The position numbers were made by a program, and so were the translations under genes. Shown in pieces: positions 26,805 to 56,339 of a stretch of 64,000 nt of DNA. The stretch covers positions 1 through 64,000 of the forward strand of contig CAUYUJ010004772.1 in assembly GCA_963575745.1 (NCBI GenBank). Direction: 5' to 3'. The DNA is from Prorocentrum cordatum. Lineage: Eukaryota > Sar > Dinophyceae > Prorocentrales > Prorocentraceae. Numbering within the stretch: the first letter of the stretch is position 1; each line of letters begins with the position of its first letter. Below the pieces are notes generated by a model that had not been told where the DNA came from, made no database searches, and worked only from the letters and a program-made list of their open reading frames with translations.

Positions 26805-27263
26805 TCAATTGCACAACATGCGGGCAAAGAATTTGTAGAGGACGGGAAGAATAGCAATGGGTCGGTAGTTTTTTGGCAGCTTGGGGTTCCTTCTTGAAAA
26901 TGACGACTAGTCGCGTTCTTCTCCAGGTTGCCAGCGGCCCCTGGTCAGGGAGCAATGCATCATTGAAGAATCACAATATATGGCCGTGCAGCGCGTCTCC
27001 GCCAGATTTCAGCATCTCAGCGACACTGCCGGCTCCGCCCTTGCACCTCCCGTTTTTCATTGCTTTTAGGGCCGTGTCAAGTTCGTCCAAGGTCAAAGCT
27101 GACAAGGCTCTCCGGCTTGCTGGGCTGCCCCGCACGAGTTGGACTGGCTGCGGTCCTCGTAGAACGCAGCGAAAACCTCGGCGATCTCGCTGCTTGTCTC
27201 TTTGCGCGCTCCCCCGCCGTCGACCACAGCAGCAGTCTGACTCCGCCTCGCCGCCTTGCCCCC
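26805..27263 (-). pseudogene. LINE ORF2, linker between endonuclease and reverse transcriptase
   Basis: Frames 27267-26971 (SALTLDELDTALKAMKNGRC, then AGSVAEMLKSGG) and 26955-26554 (DQGPLATWRRTRLVVIFKKEP) are pieces of the LINE region preceding the palm, where KxGKxxGxDxI and lPvFKKGD-type motifs normally stand. They lie in different frames, so at least one more frameshift is present. Confidence 0.7.
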
Positions 27264-28555
27264 TCACGCCAGCTCCTGAAGGCCCCTAAGTTGATTGAGG
27301 ACGCGGTTGAACTTCTCTTCCTTCTGCTGCTTGGCGCGGGTCCAGAGTTCTTTATTTATCTTCTTGCTCAGCCGGAGGCGTGCTTCCCGCTTCTGGCACG
27401 GGGTCAAGTCTGCCCGCCTTCGCAGACCCCGTCGCTCTTGAATGAGTGTCGAAATATGCGGCGCATAACTGTCGGCTCGTCGGCCACGAGGCCTTGACGG
27501 AGTAGATCTGCACGTGGCGGACAATATATGCGTTTCCAAACAATGAGCTCGCTCTGTGAGGTTTTCGACGCGATGTTCAACACACTGCAGATCCGCCGCC
27601 AAGAGGGAGCGGAACTTGACCTCATCCACGTTTGCCCCCCAAGCCCCGTGCAGTCTTCGATTGCGATTCTTCTGAGCTCCGTCCAAGCGCAGAGACAGTC
27701 GCAATTGCAAGGGTCGGCGGTCTGAGCCAGCATCTATTTTCTCGAAGACCCTGCACCCGGCTGCGAGATGGCGGAACTTCTGTGGAAGAGCTACGTAATC
27801 AAGCTGACTGTGCGCAGAACCATCTGTGCGGGCCCAAACCTGTTCAACTCTGCCGTCGGCAAATTTGTTCGCGAGGTACAAGCGATTCTCGATGCACCAA
27901 TGTATCAGCCTTTCTCTTCTCAAATTTTGCTTGCCGGTTGGGTTCGGTCCAACTGGCGCCTCGGAGTTGCCCGAAGATGTCCGGGTCGTGCCTGGGCCCA
28001 TTTCTGCATTGAAATCTTCGGCCCAAGCTCGAATCTCCCTGTCGTGCGTGATATCGTCAACACAATCGTAAACGGCGTCCACGCGCTCGTCTGAATACTT
28101 GGTGGTCGGCACGTACACGCCGATGACCTCGATGTCCACGCCGGGCCCGCAAACTGTAAGAGCAGCGACCCGTTCGGAGAATGCTCTGAACGATTTGTGC
28201 TTCCATCTTTTGCGAAGCAAAAACCCAACACCATTGGATCTGGGACTTCCGCCAGCCCCAAACCACATGTGCCCGTGACGTGTGCTGAATATTTCGCATG
28301 CTGCCTCCCTCCATGTTTCCGCGAATACGAAAACGTCCCAACGTATTGATTGCAATTCGTGAAAGATAGCGCCATAACTCTCATCAAAATTCATAAACGA
28401 GTGGATGTTGTAGGAAAGGGTTGTGAAACAATTCGGCGCTTTTGGCTGCAAGTGTAAACACAAATTCTGCAATGCAGAGTGTTGTGTGCAGATGTATCCG
28501 AATAGTTCTGCGCACTGTGTATCTCGAACTCGATTCCAGGCCTGTGACACCGTCA
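27264..28555 (-). pseudogene. LINE ORF2, apurinic-type endonuclease domain
   Basis: The open frame has LSYNIHSFMNF (N-terminal Asn motif), VFVFAETWREA (catalytic Glu), IRAWAEDFNAEMGPG in place of the usual GDFNA, SQLDYVALP, and GSDRRPLQL in place of the usual SDH. The loss of the catalytic His suggests the nickase is inactive. The frame starts just after the ORF1 stop (TGA 28555-28553) without a clear ATG, so ORF2 may have been made by frameshifting or reinitiation. The region after about residue 250 is basic, with no named domain. Confidence 0.85.
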
Positions 28556-29552
28556 GTTACTATCTGCGGCTGGTTCCGGGCCGATCATCTTCCACCAGTT
28601 CTTCATGGGCTCCTCAATATTCCCCTCCACCCTCTTCGCCACAGTCCTCACATTCCAAGTGCCCTCCTCGTCGAACCATATCACCTTCCTCCCCTTCACC
28701 GTGACCATGTCCTTCCTCCACAGGATCTTGACGTCGTCGTCCGACTGGCCCCCCTCGTTCGTGATGTGGTGCTTTGTGTACCCCAACTTTTTCTCCTTGG
28801 CCCGCTCGTCTCTCGTCAGGTTGTTGCGGAAGAACAGATCCCCGACTATGGACTTGTTCGGGTTGTTGCGCACCTTCTTGTAGAAATCGGTTTTGTCGGA
28901 GATACTCTTGAAAGTGATGATGCCCACCTTGGCCAGGTCTCCGATTGCGTCCACCTGCGCTGTGTAACCGTCCCCGAGAAGGCCCTTGAGCATGGTTTCC
29001 ACGCTCTATTTGATGATCTTCGCTTCTGCTTTCTCTTTGAATCCGAGTACGACAACCTGCATGGCCCGGCCCTCATCGACACCTCCCGTACTCCCGGTCC
29101 TGATGTTCATGTTGCCATTCCCTGTTCCCCCACCTTCTCCGCGCAGGTAGTCCGCCAGCGTCTTCCTTACGATCTCCTCTACCTGCCCCTTCAAGGAGTC
29201 ACTTGTCACGCACAACTCCATGTCCGCCCTCACGCTTGTCATATCGATCTCCAAATCCTCCACCCTCTCCGTGATGGTATTCACGGCCTGCTTCGCCTCC
29301 TCGACCTCCTCCTTGACCTCCCTGAGCATCCCCTTCAACGTGTTTACCTTTTTCAGTGATCCTGTCGAAGCGTTTGTTTTGCCTTGCCTCGAATTGTTTG
29401 AACCATGGCGGAGCTGTTTCGATGGCCTCCTCAGCGACGTCGGACGCGGAGTCGACGTTGATCGCGTCCTCGAGCGCCCTGCTGGACTGCCTCTGAGGAG
29501 TAAACCCCGTGGATGCCCCAGCCGTCGAACGCTTACTTGGTGTTTCCGGCAT
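28553..29552 (-). pseudogene. LINE ORF1-like protein (broken)
   Basis: ATG 29552 begins MPETPSKRSTAGASTG. After APPWFKQFEARQNKRFDRIT the frame shifts near 29345 and continues as VKEEVEEAKQAVNTITERVE, a predicted coiled coil. Then comes MQVVVLGFKEKAEAKIIK, an in-frame TAG (29008-29006), and SVETMLKGLLGDGYTAQVDA with VGIITFKSISDKTDFYKK. The last part resembles the RNA-recognition fold of L1-type ORF1 proteins, which bind element RNA; that match is by pattern only. It ends at TGA 28553. Confidence 0.65.
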
Positions 29553-29659
29553 TCCCTGCAAGCTTAAGCAACCAGAAGCAAGAAATAATATGGTGGAGAA
29601 TGTAAGTAAGAGGATAGGGAAAGTGGAGTAAGGGTATCGGATGTGAGCTGGGATGCTTA

Positions 29660-29667
29660 CTTGAGCC
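29660..29667 (-). other. Possible spliced-leader relic at LINE 5' end
   Basis: On the minus strand the element begins TCCCGGCTCAAGTAAGC directly after the target duplication. GGCTCAAG equals the last eight bases of the dinoflagellate spliced leader (which ends TTTTGGCTCAAG). Eight bases can occur by chance, but the location at the exact 5' boundary is suggestive. Confidence 0.4.
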
Positions 29668-29671
29668 GGGA

Positions 29672-29684
29672 ACCCTTTCAGGCA
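29672..29684. repeat. LINE target-site duplication, right
   Basis: ACCCTTTCAGGCA, followed by ATCCCTTTCAACGAAACAG as in the unoccupied spacers. Confidence 0.85.
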
Positions 29685-29928
29685 ATCCCTTTCAACGAAA
29701 CAGAACACTCTGAGGGAATACGCTTGTGTGCGAGTCCACCGAAAACTAAACGGTACAAACGCGGACTAGCCTGGGTGGAGGTTCTGGTGCGTTCGATGTT
29801 GCTTCGCTGCTGCATCTGACTGGACAGCACTCTGGAGAGCCAAACATTTTCCCCACATACGCGAGTCTTATCAAACTGTCCCGCCCTCAGGGAGGCATCC
29901 GACTCACCTCTGATCCTGGAACCTCGGC
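29685..29928. other. Spacer B-C, 3' part (3' flank of atpH copy C)
   Basis: It matches 6722-6965 downstream of copy A. It presumably contains the 3' untranslated region of copy C; no polyadenylation signal is recognisable. Confidence 0.6.
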
Positions 29929-37447
<7,519 letters not shown>

Positions 37448-39391
37448 TGTGGTGGACTGCCCCAGACCTCTGGCGAAGACTGCCCCGGGGCCCCATCAGG
37501 CGGCGGCATCCGAACCCTACCCCCACCAACTATCGCTTCTTCTGGATCTGTGGGAGGCAGGGGTTTGGTTCGGACTTCAGCACGTGTTCGACGAACTCCG
37601 AAGCCTGCCCCCGCCGCCCATCGAGTTGCCTGACTCGTTGATCGGCAAGGGTCGGGGTTCGGGTCTCGCCGCCGATTAGACGCCGCATGGGCTCGGAAGG
37701 GAACCCTCGGGTGTTTTCGGTTCCGGTCCGGGGCGCTTCTCTCCCATGCTGGTCTCCGGAGGCCAGTCTCGGGCCCCAAGCCCACCGAAGCCCACCTCAG
37801 GGCGAAGAGTGGGTCCCATGGGAGGGGGTCGAAGTCGGCCGCTCCCGTGGCCACGGACTGAAAGGAGCACGCCTTCGCAGGTCTGGGTCTTGGCTGCAGC
37901 TCGTGGGAGGCTGAGGGGGTGCGCGCTGCGATGCTGAAAACTTGAGCCCAAACAGTTAGCTCCGCACTCTGGAGAACCCATGCACGGGACGCTCGGAAAG
38001 CATGCCTTGGAGATGCGCCCGAGTGCCGCAGGCACCGAATATAACGTCCTCAGGTCCCCCGGGATCCTCAATATCGAAAGCGTCTCCAAGGGCCACGGAC
38101 CCCCAACTGCGGGATCAGAAGGGCGCTCAGGGCCACTTCTGGGCACGGTCGCACGACTTGTCCCGATGCCTTGGAATCGCGATTTGGAATCCGAGCTTAC
38201 AACATGCCCACACATGGTCCCAGGGGAACCGTTCTGGAGCCGTCTTGAGCGCCTTACGCGCCGTTTTGGGGAGGCTCGGTACCAGCCCAACAGGCTAAAG
38301 CCATCGACAGATAAGTTCTCGTTGCATGACTTTCGCGGTCTCGCCTTGTCGGCCTTTAAAGCGTCTAAGACAAACCAGGAGGCCGCCAGCCGCCAGATAG
38401 CCCCAAGACAGCCCCAAGAAGGCCAAGAAAGCGGGCACCCGCCAAACGCTGAAAGCCTCCCCTCCAATATGGGCCCAAGACCCCCGAGAGGCCCCCAAGA
38501 GAACCCCAAAGGGCCCACTGGAAGCCTCCAAGAGACCCCAAGAAGTGCCCGGGGACGCGTCGTATGATTATCCCTGAGGCCCAGAAGCGTTCTTGGGGGC
38601 CCAAACTTCCAGCATGAGATATGGCGGTCCCATGGTCCCGTCCTGGGGCCGTCTTGGGCGCCTCTTTCGCCGTATTTGATGCACTAGGATCCAAATGAAG
38701 GCTAAAATCGCTGAAAACGTTGAATGCTCAAGTGATCTCCGAATTCTCTACCGTTCGTTTCGGCCCAGATAGCCCCCAATGTAAGTCCAACGCGGTCCCC
38801 GAGGCTCCCAAGAGAGGCCCAAGAGGCCCTCAACAAGGCCCAAAGAGAGGCAAGGAAAGCGCGCCACCACCAGACCAGTGGAAGCATCCCATCCAAGATG
38901 AACCAAAGACCTCCGAGAGGCCTCCACGTGGCCTCAAGAAGCCTATCGTAGGCTCACAAGAGGCCCCCAAGAAGCCCCCGAGGAACTCCCCAAGCGACCC
39001 CAAGAGGCGTGCAAGAGGCCCCTGGACTACAACCCAGGCATAGTGGCGGGTTGGGCCGAAAGCCACTGGAGATGTTTTATCTGACGCGTGCACCTCGGAA
39101 GGAGCAGACGAGCTCCTCTGCAGACGAAGGACAAACCCTTTCAGGCAATCCCTTTCAACGAAACAGAACACTCTAAGGGAGTACGCTTGTGTGCGAGTCC
39201 ACCGAAAACTAAAAGGTACAAACGCGGACCAGCCTGGGTGGAGGTTCTGGTGCGTTCGATGTTGCTTCGCTGTTGCATCTGACTGGACAGCACTCTGAAG
39301 AGCCAAACATTTTCCCCACATACGCGAGTCTTATCAAACTGTCCCGCCCTCAGGGAGGCATCCGACTCACCTCTGATCCTGGAACCTCGGC
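37448..39391. other. Intergenic spacer between atpH copies C and D
   Basis: It is homologous to the other spacers. The hairpin is decayed here (left arm GGGGTTTGGTTCGGA near 37560 no longer pairs well). The spliced-leader-like motif is near 37945, and CCAAGAGG blocks lie at 38395-38550 and 38800-39020. No gene is visible. Confidence 0.7.
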
Positions 39392-50394
<11,003 letters not shown>

Positions 50395-51452
50395 TCCGGT
50401 GGACTGCCCCAAACCTCTGGCGAAGACTGCCCCGGGGCTCCATCAGGCGGCGACATCCTAGCCTTCTCACCACCAACGATCGACGCTTCTGAACATGGGA
50501 GGCAAGGGTAAGGTTCGGATTCCGCCGCGTGTTCGACCAATTCCGAATTTTACTCCCGCCGCCCGTCGATTTGCGCCTGAACCGCTGATCGGCGGAAGTC
50601 GGGGTTCGGCTCCCGCCGCCGATCAGACGCCGAACGAGTTCGGAAGGGAACTCTGGGGCGCTGTTGTTTCAGTCTGGGCGGTTCTCTTTCACGCTGGCCT
50701 CCAGGGGCTGGTCTCGGGCCCAAGACCGTCGAAGAACTGCTCAGAGTGAAAAGCGGGTCCCATGGGAGGGGGTCGAAGTCGACAACTCCCGTGGCCGCGA
50801 ACTGAAAAGAGACGACTTCGCAGGTTTGGTTCTTGGCTGCAGCTCGCGAAAGACTGGGAGGTGCGCGCTGCGATGCTGAAAACTTGAGCCCCAAACAATT
50901 CATTCCGCACTCTGGACAACACACGCATGGGACGCTCGGAAAGCACGTCTTGGACATGCGCCGGAATGCCGCAGGCACCGAGTAGAACGCCCCCCAGACA
51001 CATGGACCCCCAAAATTGGATAAGGAAAGAATCGCAAAAGGCCCAAGACCCCAACTACGGGATCAAATGGGCGCTCACGGCCCCGAGGCCTTGGCATCGC
51101 AGTTTGGAATCCGAGCTCACAACATGCCCCCATATGGTCCCAGGGGACCGTTCTGGAAGATTAAAACCTGGCGTCGTACCCAACCCCTGCGCAACGCGCA
51201 GGCAGAAGGACCCGGTAGATTTGATAGGGAGCGACAACGTGGTAATGAGGTCAACTCTCTGCAAACGTCACATGGGAGGCTCGCCAGCTGCGCGATTCGC
51301 AGGACACCGATCGATGGACAAGGGCTCGATGGAGGCGACAAATAAGGCCCCTGGGTCGAAGGGAAAGAGTGGCGAGGACTAAGAGGAGAAGGCGGACAGG
51401 GAACTTGAAACATCAGCGGGGCAGCAGCGAGGGAACATAGCAACAGGAAGGA
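50395..51452. other. 5' flank of atpH copy D, diverged spacer
   Basis: About 50395-51170 is a diverged version of the atpH spacers (decayed hairpin near 50508-50560, TTTGGGGCTCAAG on the minus strand near 50885). From about 51180 the sequence is unrelated to the other spacers and has no recognised gene. The array ends here on the right. Confidence 0.6.
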
Positions 51453-51460
51453 AAGAAGTG
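51453..51460. repeat. Candidate LTR-element target duplication, left
   Basis: AAGAAGTG is repeated at 59802-59809, just outside the two LTR-like sequences. Confidence 0.5.
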
Positions 51461-51705
51461 TGCGTATAAGGATACGACCGAAGGGTCGATCCTATACCTG
51501 AGTCAGTAGGTAAAGGCGAAAGAGAAGGAGGTTAACAACTCCTTTTCCTAGGCGCTGCGCAGAGAGCAGCGCGGTACGTATGCCAATACCTGAGCCGATA
51601 CGTTAGCGGGATACCAGCTGGCCGCTCTGCGGTTGATCGGGAGTTCCTGTCAATAGAGAAAAGGCGCGTGCGCCTGTGCTCGATGACGATGGTGATAATG
51701 AGCGG
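51461..51705 (-). repeat. 3' LTR of copia-like element
   Basis: It matches 59608-59785 over GGATACGACCGA, CCTATACCTGA, GTAAAGGCGAA, CTCCTTTTCCT, GCGCAGAGAGCAGCGCGGTA and GCCAATACCTG. It has about 72 extra bases (51610-51681) absent from the other LTR. On the minus strand it ends TATACGCA, keeping the usual CA. Confidence 0.75.
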
Positions 51706-51799
51706 GTGGCGGTGGTGCGGCGGGTGAGGATCGGGAAAGCGAGGATGAGGAGAATGAAGATCAGGGAGAGTAAAGATCGGGCGGGCGGGGAACACCTGG

Positions 51800-52930
51800 G
51801 GGTCCCTGGGGGTGCGCTGGGGGCCCGTGTGGCGATTTTGCAAGGATGTCTCGAGCGAGGGCGCTGGGTTGGGAAACGCCCGACGCGCTCGGTGCGCCCG
51901 GTGCAGCGCCGGAAATGGTCCGTGGGGGTGCGCTGGGGGCCCCGTGGGGCGATTTTGCAAAGACGTCTCGAGCGAGGGCGCTGGGTTGGGAGACGCCCGA
52001 CGCGCTCGGTGCGCCCGGTGCAGCGCCGGAAATGGTCCGTGGGGGTGCGCTGGGGGACCGTGGGGCGATTTTGCTGCGATGTCTCAAGCAACGGCGCCGG
52101 GTTGGGACACGCCCGGCGCGCCCTGTGCGCCCGGTGCAGCGCCAGAAATGATCCCTGGGGGTGCCCTGGGGGCACGTGTGGCGATTTTGCGAGGATGTCT
52201 CGAGCGAGGGCGCCTGGTTGGGACACGCCCGGCGCGCCCGGTGCGCCCGGTGCAGCGCCGGAAATGGTCCTTGGGGGTGCCCTGGGGGCACGTGTGGCGA
52301 TTTTTCGAGGATGTCTCAAACGAGGACGCCGGGTTAGGGCACGCCGGGCGCGCCCGGCGTGCACGGCGCAGCGCCGGAAATGGTCCCTGGAATGGGGGCC
52401 CGTGTGGCGATTTTGCGAGGATGTCTCGAGCGAGGGCGCCGGGTTGCGACACGCCCGGCGCGCCCGGTGCGCCGAGTGCAGCGCCGGAAATGGTCCAAGG
52501 GGGTGCGCTGGGGGCCCGAGTGGCGATTGTGTAAAGATGTCTCGAACGAGGGCGCCGGGTTGGGACACGCCCGGCGCGCCCGGTGCGCCGGTGCAATCAT
52601 GGAGGTGCGCCGGGGGGCCCGCGTGGCGATTTTGCAAGGATGTCCTGGAGTGCGCTGGGGGCCCGTGGGGCGATTTTGCAAGGATGTCTCGAGCGAGGGC
52701 GCCGGGTTGCGGCACGCCCGACCCGCCCGTCCGGCGCGCCCGGCGCAGCGCCAAAAATGGTTTCTGGAGGTGCGCTGGGGGCCCGTGGAGCGATTCTGCG
52801 AACATGTCTGGAGCGAGGGCGCTGGGTTGGGACACGCCCGGCGCGCCTGGCCGGCGCAGCGCCAGAAATGGTCCCCGGAGGCGCGGTTGGAAGCGACTCT
52901 CCCGCGCGCCGGGGGCAAGGATGACGCGAG
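51800..52930. repeat. 116-117-base minisatellite (about 9-10 units)
   Basis: Units contain GGGGCCCGTGTGGCGATTTT, GCGAGGATGTCTCGAGCGAG, GGTTGGGACACGCCCGGCGC and CAGCGCCGGAAATGGTCC. Several unit lengths are multiples of 3 and stops are rare, which leaves frames of over 450 codons open on both strands (51603-52982 minus, 51676-53082 plus); I treat them as artefacts. Confidence 0.85.
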
Positions 52931-52984
52931 TTCCACAGAAAGTCCCTCGAATGACAGACGTCGATACCAAAGGAAAACCCAATC

Positions 52985-53180
52985 ATAATCTTTTTAGGGC
53001 TGTAGGGCTATACGGGCTCTCGGGCGCTATATGGGCTATTGGGCTATATGGCTATATGGGCTATAGGGCCATAGGGCTATAGGGCTATGGGGCACCCCCG
53101 GGCACCCGGGCACCCCCAGGCACGCCCGGGCACCCAGGCACCCTGGCACCCCTGGGCACCCGGGCACTTGGGCGTGCAGC
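52985..53180. repeat. GGGCTATA and GGGCACCC short repeats
   Basis: GGGCTATATGGGCTATAG units (53000-53090) are followed by GGGCACCCCC/GGGCACCCGG units (53090-53165). Confidence 0.85.
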
Positions 53181-54409
53181 GAAAATCGGCGACAAACCTA
53201 ACCTAACCATATGAATCCGCTAGGACCCCCCTACAGAGGCAAGCTCTGATTGGGGAATCACACACACACACACACACACACCGCACCGAGTCCTGCCAGG
53301 TCCACGATGGCCTCGGGCCCACGGGAGACAACGGAAGGGCTCAGGAGCAGAGGTGCGAGGTCCACGCAATACACCGTCATATTTGCCGCACCGCCAAGCG
53401 AGGTCGCATCGGCTAGGAAGGGAAGAAAAGGGCCAACCCCGCCACACAGGGTACTTCGGGGAGTCTGCCCGCTACTAGTGGGCCCAAGGTGCGCCCCCCA
53501 GAAACGCTTCGGCACACCTGGACGACTCCACGTCACCACGGGTGACGAGGCTGGGAGAGCAAGGGAAAGGAGATCACATGGAAAACATGACTGCATCCTT
53601 CGATACAGGTGTCTCCACCGGCGCACGGTGGCATGTGCGCAAAGTATCGTGAATCAGAATGCTATGGATCAGAGTTGTGACGACAATTCGATCAAGGTAC
53701 AAAAAAGTCTCTCTTTCACGGGGCACTCCAGGCCCCGAATTATTGCCGGGGCTCTCCGGGCCCAAATTCACACGATATTACGATCCAAGTTGCGATGACA
53801 CTTGATCAACTAGGTATGGTAACATAGACGCTCCAGGCCTCAAAAGTCATGCGACAATGCCAGATAATGTGCTAGCGTCGACGCAAAAAATAGAGCCACT
53901 GGGATAATACTACACGTAGGCCGTACTCAGACGCCTTCCCATGAAAGAACATGCACGGGCACAGTTGACAAGATTGTTGGAGGGCGACCTGCCAGGGTGC
54001 GTTTATGCCCTGAATCCAAGCCGTCGCAAAATAACGCCATATCCACGAAAATGTAGAGTGGGCAAAAGTGTTATGCAACGCACAGTAAATCTCCAAAGAC
54101 GCATGGCTCAATGCCAATGAGCAAGAATATACAAAACGATGCACAATCATGAAATTCAAAGCAACAAAACATTTATCGGCCACAGCGTGCGGGAGTGCTC
54201 GGGGCCCGCAGCCCCGCCGCTCCAGTCTGCGCCGCCGGGGGCAGGGCCGCCGGGAGACGCCGCGCCCGAAGAGGCAGCGCCCATGGCAGGCCCCATCGCG
54301 GCGCGGCGGTGGAGGAGAGGGCGACGGGGTAGAGCGGAGGCTGGCGACCGGAACGATCCCCTTGCCGAAGGGTTTACCCCGCCCCCCTGGCGGTCGCAAC
54401 AGCGCGATG

Positions 54410-54443
<34 letters not shown>

Positions 54444-55700
54444 CTGCGCCAATGTCACGCGGCGCTGGCCCGACTCGCCGATCCGGAAGGCGCCCGCGCG
54501 CACCTTGCACATGTGCTCATCGAAATTGGCAAGGATGTCGGTGCAAACTATTGTGTCCGTCTGACTTTTGGGCGCCCCTGCCCGGGCCAATGTCTCAATC
54601 CGCTTGCAGGTGCCCACCGGCGCTCAACTCGCGACCGAGATCACGGAAGGCCCGATCACGGATCGCGCGGGCGCTGTCGGTGGCCAGATCGGCGGAAAAA
54701 GAGAGTCGCATCCCTTATCGGTGGTCTGACCTCGGAGATCGCCCATCAGAATGTCTCTGCGAGATAGGCGTGCTGGGGCAGCGGCAGGATGCTCGGCCAC
54801 GATCTGCTTGGTCTGCTCCACGAGGGCCGTCTCCTCTGCAGCCCTCGTCATCCTGCAGGCCACCATCGCTGTCATCACGGAACACTTCGGCGACTTGTGT
54901 CTGGGCGGGGGCGGCAGCGGACGAGGAGTTTCCTGGGCCAGACAAGAGGCCTCAGTCGAAGGGTCCCTCGACATCAATCTCTGCTGATGGGCGCGGAGGA
55001 TGATTGGCGTCAGACGTGGAAATAAATGCGCCAGGGAGTTGCACGTGCTCAGGGCCGTCGCACGGCCGATCCTGCCACAACGGGAATGTTGACTGAAGAT
55101 ATCCCCGGGGCGACGCATCGGCCGCCGGCGAATCGGCCCACAGCGCGCGCACTGCACAGAGTGTCGGATGACTAGAGCCCCGCGAGCAATTGCGCGAAGG
55201 ATCTTTGACAACACGCGCACGCAATCGGACGGTGGGACCGAGAGAGAAGGAAAACGAAGGCAGGCGACAGCAGTGACAGGCTCGGCAGTCTTAGCGGTCT
55301 CCGTTGTCTTCTCGGTCGTCGGGCTGCGAGCAACGCAAGGCGCGGGGTCAATGGGTGGCCGCGGTCGGCCAGGTAGCGTCGCGTCACGAGGCGGCGGCGA
55401 CAAAAACGCGGGCGTGCCCACCAGCGCCGAATCACCAGACGTCAGATCGCTCACAAAGGGCGCAGATGCAGGCGCGCCCACCAGCGCAATGGCATCATCC
55501 ACGCAACACATACGCATATGAGGGTATGAATCATCATCTCTATTTCGTCGCACTCGTCGCGGGCGTCGCGATGCTTGTGGCGAGGCACACAACTGAGCCG
55601 GCAAGCTCCGTTCAAGAGTATCGAAGCCAAGTTCTGGAATGCGGTCATTGACAGGAATCCTGCACCATTGACCACGCGGGTCCTGCAATAAATACCCAGT
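53181..55700. other. LTR-element interior with no recognised gene
   Basis: It is mixed-composition sequence with (CA)n at 53262-53281 and (CT)n at 54413-54440. The minus frame 55688-54624 is open for 354 codons and follows the protease region, so it may be the poorly conserved stretch before integrase, but no integrase HHCC or DDE motif and no YVDD box is visible in any frame I checked. Confidence 0.55.
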
Positions 55701-55732
55701 TGAAGATCCCAGATTCGTCGGGAGACGCCGTC

Positions 55733-55965
55733 TTACACCAGCTGCCCCACAGATAGCACCGATGGGCAGTCATCCAGTGCAAGTGCTGAGCTGGATAAAC
55801 CAATGCGTGGTAGCTTCAGGTGGATGTGCTCGTTAACGATCCTGTCACCGTTGGCTGCTTCCAAAATGTTCGCGCCCTCGGTGCACGTCAATGGTTTCTT
55901 GTTACACGAGGTCGGCCTTGTCCTGGATGTGGCGAGCGGAGCCGCTGTCCAGGATCCACGTCCGT
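55733..55965 (-). pseudogene. Copia-like aspartic protease fragment
   Basis: 55959-55906 reads WILDSGSARHIQDKADLV, with the catalytic DSG. After a frameshift near 55905 the next frame reads EAANGDRIVNEHIHL, then LALDDCPSVLSVGQLV, the flap and C-terminal strand pattern of copia-type proteases in protist elements. The protease would cleave the Gag-Pol precursor; the frameshift makes this copy non-functional. Confidence 0.7.
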
Positions 55966-56339
55966 GACAACGCTGCAGTGGATCGCGTCGCCGTAGTAGA
56001 CCCGGTTGCGGGCGTTTCCATCGACGCTGGGCGGTCGCCGGATGGCAGGACAGGGCCGGGCGGTCGTCGGGTGGCAGGTCTGGTTGGGGTGGCAAGGTAA
56101 TCGTGCCACTTCTGCGCCGCGAGCTGGCAGACCTAGAGCGCCTCGGCGCTGTCCTGCAGCCACCTGTCCGGCAACTTGTCGGGCGCGACAACGGGGTCGC
56201 CCTTGTTGGCTTCGGAATGCAATTTGGCCAGTTGTCGTTTGGGCACCGCGTAGGTGATGACGTCGATGTTGCCGAGGTGGAAACGCAGGCGCCGTGGCTG
56301 TTGGCGCGCGATGACCAAGAGCCTTTTCACGGATCACGC

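Larger units (their letters stand above)
25470..29671 (-). mobile_element. Non-LTR retrotransposon (LINE), about 4.2 kb, inserted in spacer B-C
   Basis: On the minus strand it carries an ORF1-like frame with coiled coil and possible RNA-binding region (29552-28553), an apurinic-type endonuclease (28556-27264), a reverse transcriptase region (about 26955-25801) and a 330-base 3' untranslated region. The 3' region has hairpins CCGCCC-AGAC-GGGCGG (25497-25512) and GGGCC-TTT-GGCCC (25520-25532) and a tail of GCGA/CGCT repeats (25470-25488), typical of LINE 3' ends. A 13-base target duplication flanks it. Frameshifts, an in-frame TAG and altered catalytic residues show it is decayed. Confidence 0.9.

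Noticed and set aside
51603-52982. Minus frame of 459 codons with repeated GALARDILAKSPHGPPAHP
   Set aside because: It tracks the 116-117-base minisatellite; the opposite strand is open for as long.
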